A stretch of 64,000 nt of DNA from Sandaracinaceae bacterium (lineage in GTDB: Bacteria; Myxococcota_A; Polyangia; Polyangiales; Sandaracinaceae). Within the stretch, counting starts at the first letter, position 1. Every line of letters begins with the position of its first letter. The notes under the pieces are model-generated. The model was given only the letters and a program-made list of their open reading frames with translations, had not been told where the DNA came from and made no database searches. The stretch lies in the NCBI GenBank assembly GCA_019694315.1, contig JAIBCE010000002.1:19606-83605 (forward strand), read 5' to 3'. Position numbers and translations under genes: made by a program. Shown here piece by piece: positions 7,661 to 15,869 of this stretch.

Positions 7661-9039
7661 TTCATCTGGAGCAGCTCCTGGAGCATCTCGTCGGCGGTCT
7701 GCACCACCTTGAGGCTCGCCTCGTAGGCGCGCTGGTACTGGGTCAGCGCGATCATCTCGTCGTCGCTGTTCACGCCCGAGATCGAGTCACGCACGGCCTG
7801 CGCCTGCGAGAGGGCTGCCGAGAACATCGACTCGTCGCGCGCCGCGCGGTCGACGCCGCGCCCCACGCTCGCGACGAGATCCGAGAGGCCCTCGCTCGGC
7901 GTGCGCCCTGCGGTGGTGAAGCGCGTCTCGGAGAGCGCGGTGAGCGCGAGCGCGTTGCGGTTGTCGCCTGCGGTGAGCGTCGGATCGGTCGCGGCGGCGA
8001 TGCGATCGGGCAGGCCCGCCACGTCGCTCGACACCGAGAACGCGAGCGCCGCGCCGCTCGCCGTGGCGCCCGCGTCGAAGAGCGCGCGACCAGCGACGCC
8101 ATCGAGGCCGAAGCCCGCCGCGTGCGCGACGTTGTAGGCGCCGGCGATGTCGAACGCGAGCTGATCGAGGCCCGTGAGCGCGTCCTCGAGCGCACCGTCA
8201 CGCGCCGCGAGCAGGCCTCCGATCGAGCCTCCGTGGAGGCGATCGGTGATGTCCTCGGCCACACCGGACGCGTCGCGCGTGATGCGCAGAAGACCCGTCG
8301 TGGGATCGGTCGTGGTCGAGAGCGGGTTGGCCCCGCCCTCCGCGCGTACGAGCGAGGTCGAGCCGTCGAGGAGGATCGAGACCGCACCGTCTTCGCCATC
8401 GATCTGCGTGATGGGGAGCAGGCCCGCGAGCTCACGGATCCGCTGGTCGCGCTGATCGCGGAGGTCGCTCGCCTCGTCGCCGCCGATCTCGGCCTTCTTC
8501 ATCTGCGTCTGGATCGAGTCGATCTCGACCGCGAGCTGGTTGGCGCGTGAGACCTCGTCCGAGAGGCGCAGATCCACGTCCTTGCGGGCCTGGGAGATGC
8601 CCTCGCTCGTGCGCTGGAATGCCGCCGAGAGCGCCTCGCTCTTGTCGAGCAGATCCTGGCGCACCGCGCGATCGGAGGGGCTGCTCGAGAGGGCCTCGAG
8701 CGCGGACTGGAACGCGTCGAGCGCGGCCCCGAGGCCTGCATCCTCGGCAAAGAGCGCATCGAGCGCCTCGACCGACGAGAGCCGCGAGCTCGCCTCCGCG
8801 TGCGCGCTCGTGGAGCCGAGGAGTCGCCGCTCGACGAAGCGATCGACCGCGCGCATCGGCCCGTTCGTGCGCACGCCGTTGCCGCCCTGGGGCGGACCGG
8901 GCAGCGGCTCCTGACGCACCGAGCGGCGCGAGTAGCCCTCGGTCGCCGCGTTCGTCGCGTTCTGCGCCGAGACGTTCACGCCGAGCGTCGCTGCGCGCAT
9001 GCCGGAGGCGCCGACACCCAGCAGGCTCTGGATCGACAT
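7654..9039 (-). CDS. flgK: Flagellar hook-associated protein FlgK (HAP1)
   Basis: FlgK (HAP1) forms the first junction ring on the hook tip. The N-terminus MSIQSLLGVGASGMRAATLG followed by NVSAQNATNAATEGYSRRSV is the family signature. The C-terminus ends with MIALTQYQRAYEASLKVVQT and ADEMLQELL, the conserved D0 helix required for assembly. At 461 residues it is near the short end of the family, consistent with reduced surface D2/D3 domains. The stop codon lies inside a strong hairpin. The leader carries copy B of the 28-bp element, 42 bp before the ATG. Order flgM-flgN-flgK-flgL matches class 3 flagellar operons elsewhere. Confidence 0.95.
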   Translation of the reverse strand: MSIQSLLGVGASGMRAATLGVNVSAQNATNAATEGYSRRSVRQEPLPGPPQGGNGVRTNGPMRAVDRFVERRLLGSTSAHAEASSRLSSVEALDALFAEDAGLGAALDAFQSALEALSSSPSDRAVRQDLLDKSEALSAAFQRTSEGISQARKDVDLRLSDEVSRANQLAVEIDSIQTQMKKAEIGGDEASDLRDQRDQRIRELAGLLPITQIDGEDGAVSILLDGSTSLVRAEGGANPLSTTTDPTTGLLRITRDASGVAEDITDRLHGGSIGGLLAARDGALEDALTGLDQLAFDIAGAYNVAHAAGFGLDGVAGRALFDAGATASGAALAFSVSSDVAGLPDRIAAATDPTLTAGDNRNALALTALSETRFTTAGRTPSEGLSDLVASVGRGVDRAARDESMFSAALSQAQAVRDSISGVNSDDEMIALTQYQRAYEASLKVVQTADEMLQELLQMKQ

Positions 9040-9081
9040 GGGTTCTCCGAGACGAAGCCGTGAGGAGGTTCGTGTGCGGGC

Positions 9082-9109
9082 TCTCGAGCACCGATCCGCT
9101 CGATTCCCG
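9082..9109 (-). repeat. 28-bp dispersed element upstream of flgK (copy B)
   Basis: Minus-strand copy of the element at 1153-1180, identical at 26 of 28 positions, and in the same orientation relative to the following flagellar gene. It forms one side of the larger hairpin at 9091-9129. The two leaders therefore share sequence, which suggests a common regulator or RNA-binding site. Confidence 0.6.
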
Positions 9110-9129
9110 TCGGGAATCAGACGGATCGG
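9091..9129 (-). terminator. Two-stage hairpin between flgN and flgK
   Basis: The outer arms CCGATCCG and CGGATCGG (8 bp) enclose an inner stem GATTCCC/GGGAATC (7 bp) with a 3-nt loop, separated by a small internal loop. It begins 7 bp after the flgN stop and precedes flgK. There is no T-run, so it may act as a processing or attenuation structure rather than a strict terminator. Confidence 0.45.
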
Positions 9130-9135
9130 CTCGGC

Positions 9136-9453
9136 TCAGCGTCGACGCGCCGAGGTGAAGGCTGGCGCCGTGCGGGCGCCGTTGGGCCCGTACGTCGAAG
9201 ATCCTGCGCCGTGCTCGAGCAGGAGCGCGCGGTGCAGTTCCGAGAGCTGACGGAGCAGGACGAGGTTCGAGCGCGCCTCGAGCGCGAGGGCCTCCTGCCT
9301 GTCGGCCGGAGGAGGCTCCTTGGCCATGTCCTCGAGGGCGAGAGCCTTGTCGGCCTGCAGCCGCTCGAGCCAGCCGATGTCGGCCGACAGCGCGGCGGCG
9401 CGTTCCTGCGTGAGGAGCGCCTCGAAGCGCTCCGCGGCACCACCGTCGGCCAC
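9136..9453 (-). CDS. flgN: FlgN-like chaperone for FlgK/FlgL
   Basis: FlgN binds FlgK and FlgL in the cytoplasm and delivers them to the flagellar export gate. The start is GTG 9453, two bases after the flgM stop codon. The 105-residue product is largely helical: ERFEALLTQERAAALSADIG, WLERLQADKALALEDMAKEP, NLVLLRQLSELHRALLLEHG, then a conserved-looking SSTYGPNG near the C-terminus. It is shorter than the enterobacterial protein (about 140) but has the expected long helices and C-terminal motif. Sequence identity in this family is always low, so the assignment leans on its place between flgM and flgK. Confidence 0.72.
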   Translation of the reverse strand: MADGGAAERFEALLTQERAAALSADIGWLERLQADKALALEDMAKEPPPADRQEALALEARSNLVLLRQLSELHRALLLEHGAGSSTYGPNGARTAPAFTSARRR

Positions 9454-9455
9454 GA

Positions 9456-9758
9456 TCAGCGCTCCTCGCGGAGGATCGCGTCGGTGATCGCGCCGGTGTC
9501 GATGGGCAGCTTGCCCGCCTGCACGAGGCCGCGGAGGCGCTCGATCCGGGCTTCGTCGGGCACCTCGGCGCCGCGCGCGGCGGCGAGACGACGGCCGAGA
9601 TCCGAGACCTTCACGGCCTCGGAGCCGATCGTCCCGCGTGCCCGCGCGGCGGCCGCGTCGGCGCCGCCCTGGGCGCGCGCCGCAGCGCCCGCAGCCGCGG
9701 TCTGCGCGGACTTGGAGGCGATGGGCTGCTGCTGACGGTCGTTCGTTCCGATCTTCAT
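9456..9758 (-). CDS. flgM: Anti-sigma-28 factor FlgM
   Basis: FlgM holds sigma-28 (FliA) inactive until the hook is complete, then is exported, releasing the late flagellar genes. The product has 100 residues, the normal size. The N-terminus MKIGTNDRQQQPI is followed by an Ala-rich, probably disordered stretch, as in known FlgM. The C-terminal sigma-binding helices are recognisable: EAVKVSDLGRRLAAA, then EVPDEARIERLRGLVQAGKL, and IDTGAITDAIL, matching the DxxRVxxIRxxIxxGxYxID pattern. A sigma-28-like promoter lies just upstream, consistent with autoregulation. The gene is followed by flgN with a 2-bp gap. Confidence 0.9.
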   Translation of the reverse strand: MKIGTNDRQQQPIASKSAQTAAAGAAARAQGGADAAAARARGTIGSEAVKVSDLGRRLAAARGAEVPDEARIERLRGLVQAGKLPIDTGAITDAILREER

Positions 9759-9775
9759 GGGATCCCTCTGTCCGT

Positions 9776-9803
9776 CTTTCGGGTGTGCCGAAGTTGATCT
9801 TGA
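9776..9803 (-). promoter_or_regulatory. Candidate sigma-28 promoter of flgM
   Basis: On the minus strand, TCAAG (9799-9803) and CCCGAAAG (9776-9783) stand with 16 bp between TCAA and the second box, similar to the class 3 flagellar pattern TCAAG/TAAA-N15-GCCGATAA. The second box ends 17 bp before the flgM ATG. The same arrangement occurs before flgL. Partial match only. Confidence 0.4.
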
Positions 9804-9919
9804 GGACTTTTTTTCGCGGCAGGCGAGCGAAGACGCACCGCCGCCTCGGACGCACCGCGCCTCGGTGGAGGACCCACCTCGGTGCTCAGCGCGTCGATGG
9901 GCCCTCCGTGGCCCCGGGA

Positions 9920-9937
9920 GCGCCCGTCCGCGGGCGC
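9920..9937 (-). terminator. GC-rich hairpin after the receiver-kinase gene
   Basis: GCGCCCG and CGGGCGC pair over 7 bp with a TCCG loop, 7 bp beyond the stop codon of the receiver-kinase gene on the minus strand. No T-run follows. It may terminate or stabilise the two-gene regulator transcript before the separate flgM promoter. Confidence 0.4.
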
Positions 9938-9944
9938 GGGTCGA

Positions 9945-11216
9945 TCAGGACGGCAAGACGACGGCGCGCAGAGCGCGGGCCATCGAGCTCGCGTCTTGAA
10001 AGCGATCAGCAGGATCGCGCGCACAGGCCTTGAGCATCCACGCGTCGAAGGCGGGCGGCAGACCTGCGACGATCTCGCTCGGCACCGGGATCGCACACTG
10101 CGCGGTGAGGAAGGCCATGGTCGCGTCCGGCCCCTCGGCGATCGCGGCGGTGCCCGTGGCGGCGCAGAAGGCCGTCGCGCCGAGCGACCAGAGATCGGTG
10201 CGCGGTCCGATGGGGCCACCGTCGAGCTGCTCGGGCGCCGCGAAGCCGAGCGTGCCCACGAAACGTCCATGGCCCGTCGTGCGGAGCGCGGGCGCCTCTC
10301 CCTCGAGCAGGCGCGCGAGGCCGAAGTCGAGGAGCTTCGCGCGGAAGGGCAGCCCGATCACGGAGTCGTCGACGATGTCCTCGAGGAAGACGTTCTCGGG
10401 CTTCACGTCGCGATGCACGACGCCCGCCTCGTGCGCCACCGCGAGGCCACGCGCGAGCTCGGTCACGATGCGCGAGACGATCGAGAGGCTGAGTCGACCG
10501 CGGTCCGCGAGCAGCTGGCCGAGCGTCTGACCGCGCAGGTACTCCATGATGAGGTAGGGGATGCCGCCCGGGGTGAAGCCGTAGTCGAAGACCTGCGCCA
10601 CGTGGGGTGAGCGCAGGAGCGACATGGCGCGCGCCTCGGTCTCGAAGCGCGCGCGCAGGAGCGGGCTCGAGGCGAGCGACGGACGCACGAGCTTGACGGC
10701 GACTGCGTGGCCGAGCTCGAGGTGCACCGCGCGATGCACCGTGCCCATGCCGCCCTCGCCGATCTGCTGCTCGAGGCGGAAGCGGCCCGCGATCACCATG
10801 CCCGAGCGCACCTCTTCGGGCGCGGGCTTGGCCTGCGGTGCGCCCACGCCGCGGAGCAGCCGCGCGCGCAGGATCCCGGTGTCGAAGGGCTTGACGACGT
10901 AGTCGTCGGCGCCTGCCTCGAGGCCCTCGATCACACACTCGGGGCGATCGCGCGCGGTGAGCATCACGATGTGCGCGCGGCTGCCCTTGGCCCGCGCGAC
11001 ACGGCACACGTCGGGCCCCGACAGGCCGGGCATCATCCAGTCGAGGAGCGCGCGCTCGGGGGGGTTCGAGCCCGAGAGCGCCGCGAGCGCGGCGTTTCCG
11101 TCCTCTGCGACGACGGGCTCGTAGCCCCAGTGCTCCACCATGCGCGAGAGCATCCGACGCATGTTGGGGTCGTCGTCGGCGACGAGGACGCGCGTCTTGG
11201 TGAGCTGGCCGTCCAT
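9945..11216 (-). CDS. Receiver domain-Ser/Thr protein kinase hybrid
   Basis: A 423-residue cytoplasmic signalling protein. Residues about 8-120 are a two-component receiver: acidic pocket VADDDPNMRR, phospho-acceptor Asp59 in LLDWMMPG, and the Lys of VVKPFD. Residues about 145-420 are a Hanks-type Ser/Thr kinase with the glycine loop IGEGGMGTVHRA, the ATP lysine in VAVKLV, the catalytic HRDVKPENV and the DFGLA metal site, so it looks active. No membrane segment is present, unlike most PknB kinases. The stop lies 186 bp before flgM. Its start is 2 bp after the stop of the sigma-54 regulator gene, so the two are one transcript. Inference: phosphorylation of the receiver gates the kinase, perhaps in flagellar control; the target is unknown. 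Confidence 0.9.
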   Translation of the reverse strand: MDGQLTKTRVLVADDDPNMRRMLSRMVEHWGYEPVVAEDGNAALAALSGSNPPERALLDWMMPGLSGPDVCRVARAKGSRAHIVMLTARDRPECVIEGLEAGADDYVVKPFDTGILRARLLRGVGAPQAKPAPEEVRSGMVIAGRFRLEQQIGEGGMGTVHRAVHLELGHAVAVKLVRPSLASSPLLRARFETEARAMSLLRSPHVAQVFDYGFTPGGIPYLIMEYLRGQTLGQLLADRGRLSLSIVSRIVTELARGLAVAHEAGVVHRDVKPENVFLEDIVDDSVIGLPFRAKLLDFGLARLLEGEAPALRTTGHGRFVGTLGFAAPEQLDGGPIGPRTDLWSLGATAFCAATGTAAIAEGPDATMAFLTAQCAIPVPSEIVAGLPPAFDAWMLKACARDPADRFQDASSMARALRAVVLPS

Positions 11217-11218
11217 GA

Positions 11219-12673
11219 TCAGCCTGCCGCTTCCAGCACGCCGTCGTGCTCGGTCTCTTCGCCGTCGAAGGTGCTCATGCCGCGCTTCTTGAGCTTCTCG
11301 ACCAGCGTCGTGCGGTTGAGCTTGAGCAGCGCCGCCGCGCGGTTCTTGTTGCCGCGCGTGCGCTCGAGCGCCTGACGCAGCATCGCGCTCTCGAAGCGCT
11401 CGAGCGCGGCGCGGAGATCGATGCCCTGCGCAGGCAGCACGGCGTCCTCCCCCTCGAGCAGCGAGGCCGACTTCTCGGCACCTCGCACCTTCGCCGGCAC
11501 ATCCTCCGCCATGATCATCCCCTCGCTCCGGAGGATCACCATGCGCTCGATGACGTTCGCGAGCTGGCGCACGTTGCCGGGCCAGCCGTGCGCCTCGAGC
11601 AGCGCGAGCGCGTCGTCGTCGATGCCCATCACGCGCGTGCCGCGGCGACGGTTCGAGTCGTCGATGAACGCACCCACGAGCATCGGGATGTCGCCCGTGC
11701 GATCGCGGAGCGGCGGGAGATCGACGCGGATCACATCGAGGCGATAGAGGAGGTCCTCGCGGAACTTCTTCTTCTCCACCATGTCCTCGAGGTCGCAGTG
11801 CGTGGCAGCGATCACGCGCACGTCCACGTGGATGGGGCGGTCGTCACCGAGCGGCACGATCTCGCGCTCCTGGAGCGCGCGGAGGAGCTTTCCCTGCACC
11901 GCGAGCGGCAGCTCACCGATCTCGTCGAGCAGGAGCGTGCCTCCATCGGCCGCGAGGAAGCGGCCCGCGCGCTCGCGCTGAGCGCCCGTGTACGCGCCCT
12001 TGCTGTGACCGAAGAGCTCGCTCTCGATGAGGTTCTCGGGGATCGCCGCGCAGTTCACCGCGACGAGCGGCCCGCCGCCGCGACCCGAGGCCGCGTGGAT
12101 CGCACGCGCCGCGAGCTCCTTGCCCGTGCCCGTCTCGCCGTGGAGGAGGATCGAGCAGTCGGTGGAGGCCACGCGGCGCAAGAGCTCGAGCGACGACAGG
12201 AGCGGCTTGCTCTGGCCGAGCAGCTGCGGCGCGTAGCGATCGCGCCACGCGGAGGCGGCGTCGAGATCGGCCGGCGCCGCCACGCGATGGACGCCGCTGG
12301 GCGCCCCGTCGTGCACGATCACCCGCGCGAGCGTCGCGTCGAGCGCGTCCATCGAGAAGGGCTTGGTGAGGTAGTCGAGCGCGCCGACGCGCAGCGCGCC
12401 GACGGCGTTCTCCACGCTCGCGTCGCCCGTCATCACGATCGTCGCCGGGCGAGGCACGCCGCGCGGAAGACGCTGGAGGATCTCGAGACCGCTGCCCTCG
12501 GGCAGACCGAGATCGAGCAGGAGCACGTGGTAGCTCGGCCGCCGCGAGAGCGCGTCCACCGCCACCTCGATCGATTCCGTGGCGAAGACCTCGAAGCCAC
12601 GCGAGCGCAGGTGGCGCTCGATCCCCCGCCGAAGCTCCGGCGCATCCTCCACCACGAGAGCACGGATCGACAT
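11219..12673 (-). CDS. Sigma-54-dependent response regulator (NtrC/FlrC type)
   Basis: A 484-residue transcription activator for sigma-54 promoters. Residues 1-115 are a receiver with phospho-acceptor Asp54 (LLLDLGLPEGSG). Residues about 155-390 are the AAA+ domain: Walker A GETGTGKE, the sigma-54 contact loop as GAYTGA (GAFTGA variant with Tyr, common and functional), Walker B LLLDEIGEL, and RVIAATHCDLEDM. The C-terminus is a Fis-type helix-turn-helix, RGNKNRAAALLKLNRTTLVE. ATG 12673 is chosen over an upstream GTG because GGAGGAG precedes it and it starts directly at the receiver. Position beside flagellar genes suggests a FlrC/FleR-like master role; no paired histidine kinase lies in the window. 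Confidence 0.92.
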   Translation of the reverse strand: MSIRALVVEDAPELRRGIERHLRSRGFEVFATESIEVAVDALSRRPSYHVLLLDLGLPEGSGLEILQRLPRGVPRPATIVMTGDASVENAVGALRVGALDYLTKPFSMDALDATLARVIVHDGAPSGVHRVAAPADLDAASAWRDRYAPQLLGQSKPLLSSLELLRRVASTDCSILLHGETGTGKELAARAIHAASGRGGGPLVAVNCAAIPENLIESELFGHSKGAYTGAQRERAGRFLAADGGTLLLDEIGELPLAVQGKLLRALQEREIVPLGDDRPIHVDVRVIAATHCDLEDMVEKKKFREDLLYRLDVIRVDLPPLRDRTGDIPMLVGAFIDDSNRRRGTRVMGIDDDALALLEAHGWPGNVRQLANVIERMVILRSEGMIMAEDVPAKVRGAEKSASLLEGEDAVLPAQGIDLRAALERFESAMLRQALERTRGNKNRAAALLKLNRTTLVEKLKKRGMSTFDGEETEHDGVLEAAG

Positions 12674-13020
12674 CGCTTCGATCTCCTCCGCACGGACTCG
12701 GGTCCCGTTCCTCACCACGGGGCCGCGCCGGGCGCCGGCCTTTCAGCAAGGGGTGGGCCGCGTCAGAGGTTCCACGGAACGCCAAGGATTCGGCGCTCGC
12801 AGCTCGCGGCCGCGTCAGGGATTTGGCGATCGCGCCCGGACGAGCGTCAGCGTTCCGTCGATTTCCGAAAACCCGAGTGTTTACGTGCTGATTCACCGCA
12901 CGCTCTGCGCCTCGCGCATTCACCTTTTCGCTCAAGGAACGCCCGCCACACCCGATCGCTCCCGCTGGTTGCCCGCACTGCGACGGGCTGTCGGCCCGCG
13001 GGCCAGAAGGATGGTGGACG
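12674..13020. other. Divergent intergenic region
   Basis: About 350 bp separate the minus-strand sigma-54 regulator from the plus-strand cysteine-rich lipoprotein, so it should hold both promoters. I see the regulator's GGAGGAG ribosome site next to its ATG and a small inverted repeat GTTCC-AC-GGAAC near 12770. Slightly lower GC than its surroundings occurs around 12850-12945. I found no convincing -24/-12 or other promoter. Confidence 0.5.
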
Positions 13021-15306
13021 ATGATCTTCGACAAGACGCGTTGGGCGTACGTCGCGGCGGCTTGCGTCGCGGCTTCATTGGGTGCCTGCGGTGGTGAGCC
13101 GCCTCCCATCAACCTCGTCGACGACGACGCTGGCGCGCTCCCCGACGCGCACGTCGTGGTCGACTGCACGGGCTGCCTCGTGGACGGGGTCTGCTACGAC
13201 CGCGGCGCGGCGAACCCCAGCAACCCCTGCGAGTTCTGCGACGTCGCGACCTCACGGACCTCCTTCGCTCCGCACGTCGGCGCGAGCTGCGACGACGGCC
13301 TCTTCTGCACCGTCTCGGACGCATGCTCCTCGCGGGGCGTGTGCCTGGGCGAGGCGCGCTCGTGCAGCGACGGCGTGGCCTGCACCGCGGGCGACGCGTG
13401 CGACGAGGCGGCGGACGCATGCGTGCCGGGCGCCTCGAGCTGCACGGGCGGCGCGAGCTGCGACGTGAGCTCGGGCGAGTGCACCGGCACCTGCGCGGGC
13501 TGTAGCCTCGACGGGCTCTGCTACGCCGATGGTGATCGCAACCCCGCCAACCCGTGCGAGGTGTGCGACGTGAGCCGCGCGCGCAGCGCGTGGAGCGCCA
13601 ACGACGGCGCGTCGTGCGACGATCACGCGTACTGCACCGAGGGTGACGTGTGCTCCGCCGGCGTCTGCGCGGGCTCGCCCCGCAGCTGCAGCGACGGCGT
13701 GTCGTGCAACGGCGTCGAGTCCTGCGACGAGGCGGGCGATCGCTGCGCCGCAGGGGTCTCGAGCTGCGCCGCGGGCGAGGTCTGCGACGTGGCCGCCGAC
13801 CGCTGCAGCGCGAGCTGCGACGGCTGCTCCGTCGACGGCGTGTGCTGGCACGAGGGTCACCTCAGCCCCTCCAATCCCTGCGAGGTCTGCGATCCGTCGC
13901 GCTCCACGACGTCGTTCAGCGCGAACGACGGAGCCTCCTGTGACGACGGCGCGTTCTGCACGCTCGGCGATGTCTGCCACGCCGGTGTGTGCCGCGGCGC
14001 GGCGCGCAGCTGCGACGACGGTGTCGCGTGCAACGGCGCCGAGCTCTGTGACGAGTCGGCCAACGCGTGCGCGCACGGCGTGATGACCTGCGGCACGGGG
14101 TTCTGCGACCCGACACGCGACCTCTGCATCGGGTCGTGCGACGGCTGCGCGATCGGCGGCGTCTGCTACGCCGACGGCGAGCGCAACCCCAGCAACGTGT
14201 GTGAGGTCTGCCGCGTGGCGAGCGCCCGCGACGCATGGAGCGCGAACGACGGCGCGAGCTGTGAGGACGGCGCGTACTGCACGGTCTCCGATGCGTGTCT
14301 GGCGGGTGTCTGCGTGGGCGGCGAGGCGCGCAGCTGTGACGACGGCGTCGCCTGCAACGGCGCCGAGGCCTGCGACGAGGACACGAACGCCTGCGCGGCG
14401 GGTGTGACCACGTGCGGCGCGGGCTCGGAGTGCGACGTCGCCACCGACGCGTGCGTCGGCTGCACCGGCTGCACGATCGGGGGCGCCTGCGTCGCGCGAG
14501 GAGCGACGAATCCGGCCGAACCGTGTCAGGTGTGCGATCCCAGCCGACACGACACCGCCTGGTCCAGCCGCGATGGCGCATGCGACGACGGCGACGCCTG
14601 CACCTCGGGCGACGTGTGCAGCGGCGGCTCCTGCGTCGGCGTGCCGGTCGTCTGCTCCGACGCGATCGCGTGCAACGGCAGCGAGACCTGTGATCCGAGC
14701 CTGGGCTGCGTGGCGGGCACGGGCACCTGCGCACCCGGCGAGGCGTGTGACCCATCGAGCGACTCGTGCGTCCCCACGTGCGCCGGCTGCGACATCTTCG
14801 GCGTCTGCTACGCGGTGGGCGCACCCAACCCCGGCAACCCTTGCGAGGTCTGCGCAGCCGCGGGCGATGTCTGGTGGCGGCCGGACTTCGGCGCGAGCTG
14901 TGACGACGGCGCTCCGTGTACGACGGGCGACGTGTGCGGCGTCGCGGGCTGCGCGGGCACGGCGCTCGACTGCTCCGACGGAATCGCGTGCAACGGCGTC
15001 GAGAGCTGCAACGCCAGCGGCGTGTGCGAGCCCGCCCCGAGCTCGGCGTGCAACGCCAGCGAGACCTGTGACGTCGCCACCGACACCTGCGTCTGCGACG
15101 GCGGATGTCTGATCGACGGCACGTGCTACGCGCCCGGCGCAGCGAACCCGGCCAACCCCTGCCAGGTCTGCGGCGCGATCGGCGACACGATGTGGACCGA
15201 CTCCAGCGACGGAGACGCCTGCGACGACGGACGCGCATGCACGACGGGGGACGTCTGCTCCGCCGGAGTCTGCGCGGGCACGCTCGTCGAGCCGTGCACC
15301 AGCTGA
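13021..15306 (+). CDS. Cysteine-rich repeat lipoprotein (seven repeats)
   Basis: A 761-residue secreted protein of unknown function. The N-terminal signal ends in the lipobox-like SLGACGG, so it is probably lipid-anchored. The rest is seven tandem units of roughly 100 residues. Each begins CxxCxxDGxCYxxGxxNPxN followed by PCExCD, then WSxxDGASCDDGxxC, CxxGDVC, CxDGVxCNG and several more Cys pairs. The spacing resembles small disulfide-bonded metazoan-like modules and must require periplasmic or extracellular oxidation. Proteins like this are common in Polyangia, where they are suspected surface or adhesion proteins; I cannot name a specific family. A strong hairpin follows the gene. Confidence 0.85.
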   Translation: MIFDKTRWAYVAAACVAASLGACGGEPPPINLVDDDAGALPDAHVVVDCTGCLVDGVCYDRGAANPSNPCEFCDVATSRTSFAPHVGASCDDGLFCTVSDACSSRGVCLGEARSCSDGVACTAGDACDEAADACVPGASSCTGGASCDVSSGECTGTCAGCSLDGLCYADGDRNPANPCEVCDVSRARSAWSANDGASCDDHAYCTEGDVCSAGVCAGSPRSCSDGVSCNGVESCDEAGDRCAAGVSSCAAGEVCDVAADRCSASCDGCSVDGVCWHEGHLSPSNPCEVCDPSRSTTSFSANDGASCDDGAFCTLGDVCHAGVCRGAARSCDDGVACNGAELCDESANACAHGVMTCGTGFCDPTRDLCIGSCDGCAIGGVCYADGERNPSNVCEVCRVASARDAWSANDGASCEDGAYCTVSDACLAGVCVGGEARSCDDGVACNGAEACDEDTNACAAGVTTCGAGSECDVATDACVGCTGCTIGGACVARGATNPAEPCQVCDPSRHDTAWSSRDGACDDGDACTSGDVCSGGSCVGVPVVCSDAIACNGSETCDPSLGCVAGTGTCAPGEACDPSSDSCVPTCAGCDIFGVCYAVGAPNPGNPCEVCAAAGDVWWRPDFGASCDDGAPCTTGDVCGVAGCAGTALDCSDGIACNGVESCNASGVCEPAPSSACNASETCDVATDTCVCDGGCLIDGTCYAPGAANPANPCQVCGAIGDTMWTDSSDGDACDDGRACTTGDVCSAGVCAGTLVEPCTS

Positions 15307-15359
15307 CCCTCTCGAGACCTCGCGCGTGAGCGGCGCGCATCCTGCTCACGACCCACCCC

Positions 15360-15392
15360 GGCCCGGAACGAGTCCCACCCTCGTTCCGGGCC
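15360..15392 (+). terminator. Terminator hairpin after the cysteine-rich lipoprotein gene
   Basis: A perfect 13-bp stem (GGCCCGGAACGAG and CTCGTTCCGGGCC) with a 7-nt loop begins 54 bp after the stop codon. It is followed by ACTTCTAT, only weakly T-rich. It separates the gene from the small protein that follows. Confidence 0.65.
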
Positions 15393-15493
15393 ACTTCTAT
15401 GTCCGGGATGCGCGTTTTCTCCTCAGGTTCTCTCTCGCCCGACCGATGTCTGGACCGACGCTCCCGACACGCGTCACGTCCGCCGAGACCTCC

Positions 15494-15829
15494 ATGCGCA
15501 CCCGTCACGCCATCGCTCGACCGAGCACCGCCAAGGCCCTGTGGCTCGGGCTCGCCTTGACGGTATGTGCGCCTCGCTCGCTCGCCCTCGCGGGCACCGA
15601 AGAGGAGCCGCCTCCGCCCGACGCGTGCGGTGCGGACGCAGGGGTAGGCCACGGCCCGGACGCGGGCGGCGGCTACGTCTTCAGTGATCCGGTGGCCGCG
15701 CCCGTCGTGCGCTTCGAGCCCGTGTGCAGCGCGCAGCCTGGTGCGAGCGGCGACGCGTCACTGCCTGTGATCGCGGCGCTCGGTGCGCTCGTCTGGGTGA
15801 CGCGTCGACGCCACGGAGCAGCGCGCTGA
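15494..15829 (+). CDS. Small exported protein with C-terminal membrane anchor
   Basis: A 111-residue protein of unknown function. From ATG 15494 it has a signal peptide (KALWLGLALTVCAPRSLALA), then an acidic/proline stretch EEEPPPPDACGADAG, about 40 variable residues, and ends with a hydrophobic helix and basic tail: LPVIAALGALVWVTRRRHG. That C-terminal plan (hydrophobic helix then Arg cluster) is like the sorting or anchor tails frequent in Myxococcota. A longer frame opens at 15326 but lacks any signal sequence at its start and overlaps the terminator hairpin. It stands opposite, and convergent with, the HtrA gene. Confidence 0.6.
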   Translation: MRTRHAIARPSTAKALWLGLALTVCAPRSLALAGTEEEPPPPDACGADAGVGHGPDAGGGYVFSDPVAAPVVRFEPVCSAQPGASGDASLPVIAALGALVWVTRRRHGAAR

Positions 15830-15869
15830 GCACTTGCAGAGCGCCGCTCACCGCAGCCTCACCGCAGCC

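Noticed and set aside
11061..11077. tRNA T-arm-like GGTTCGAGCCC
   Set aside because: It lies inside the receiver-kinase coding region and has no acceptor stem, D-arm or anticodon arm around it.
12850..12950. Lower-GC pocket in the 12.7-13.0 kb gap as a small RNA
   Set aside because: No long complementary arms or conserved motif were found, unlike the 43.5-kb region.
14000..15300. EGF-like domain call for the seven-unit lipoprotein
   Set aside because: Cys spacing is regular but does not follow the EGF pattern. I left it unnamed.
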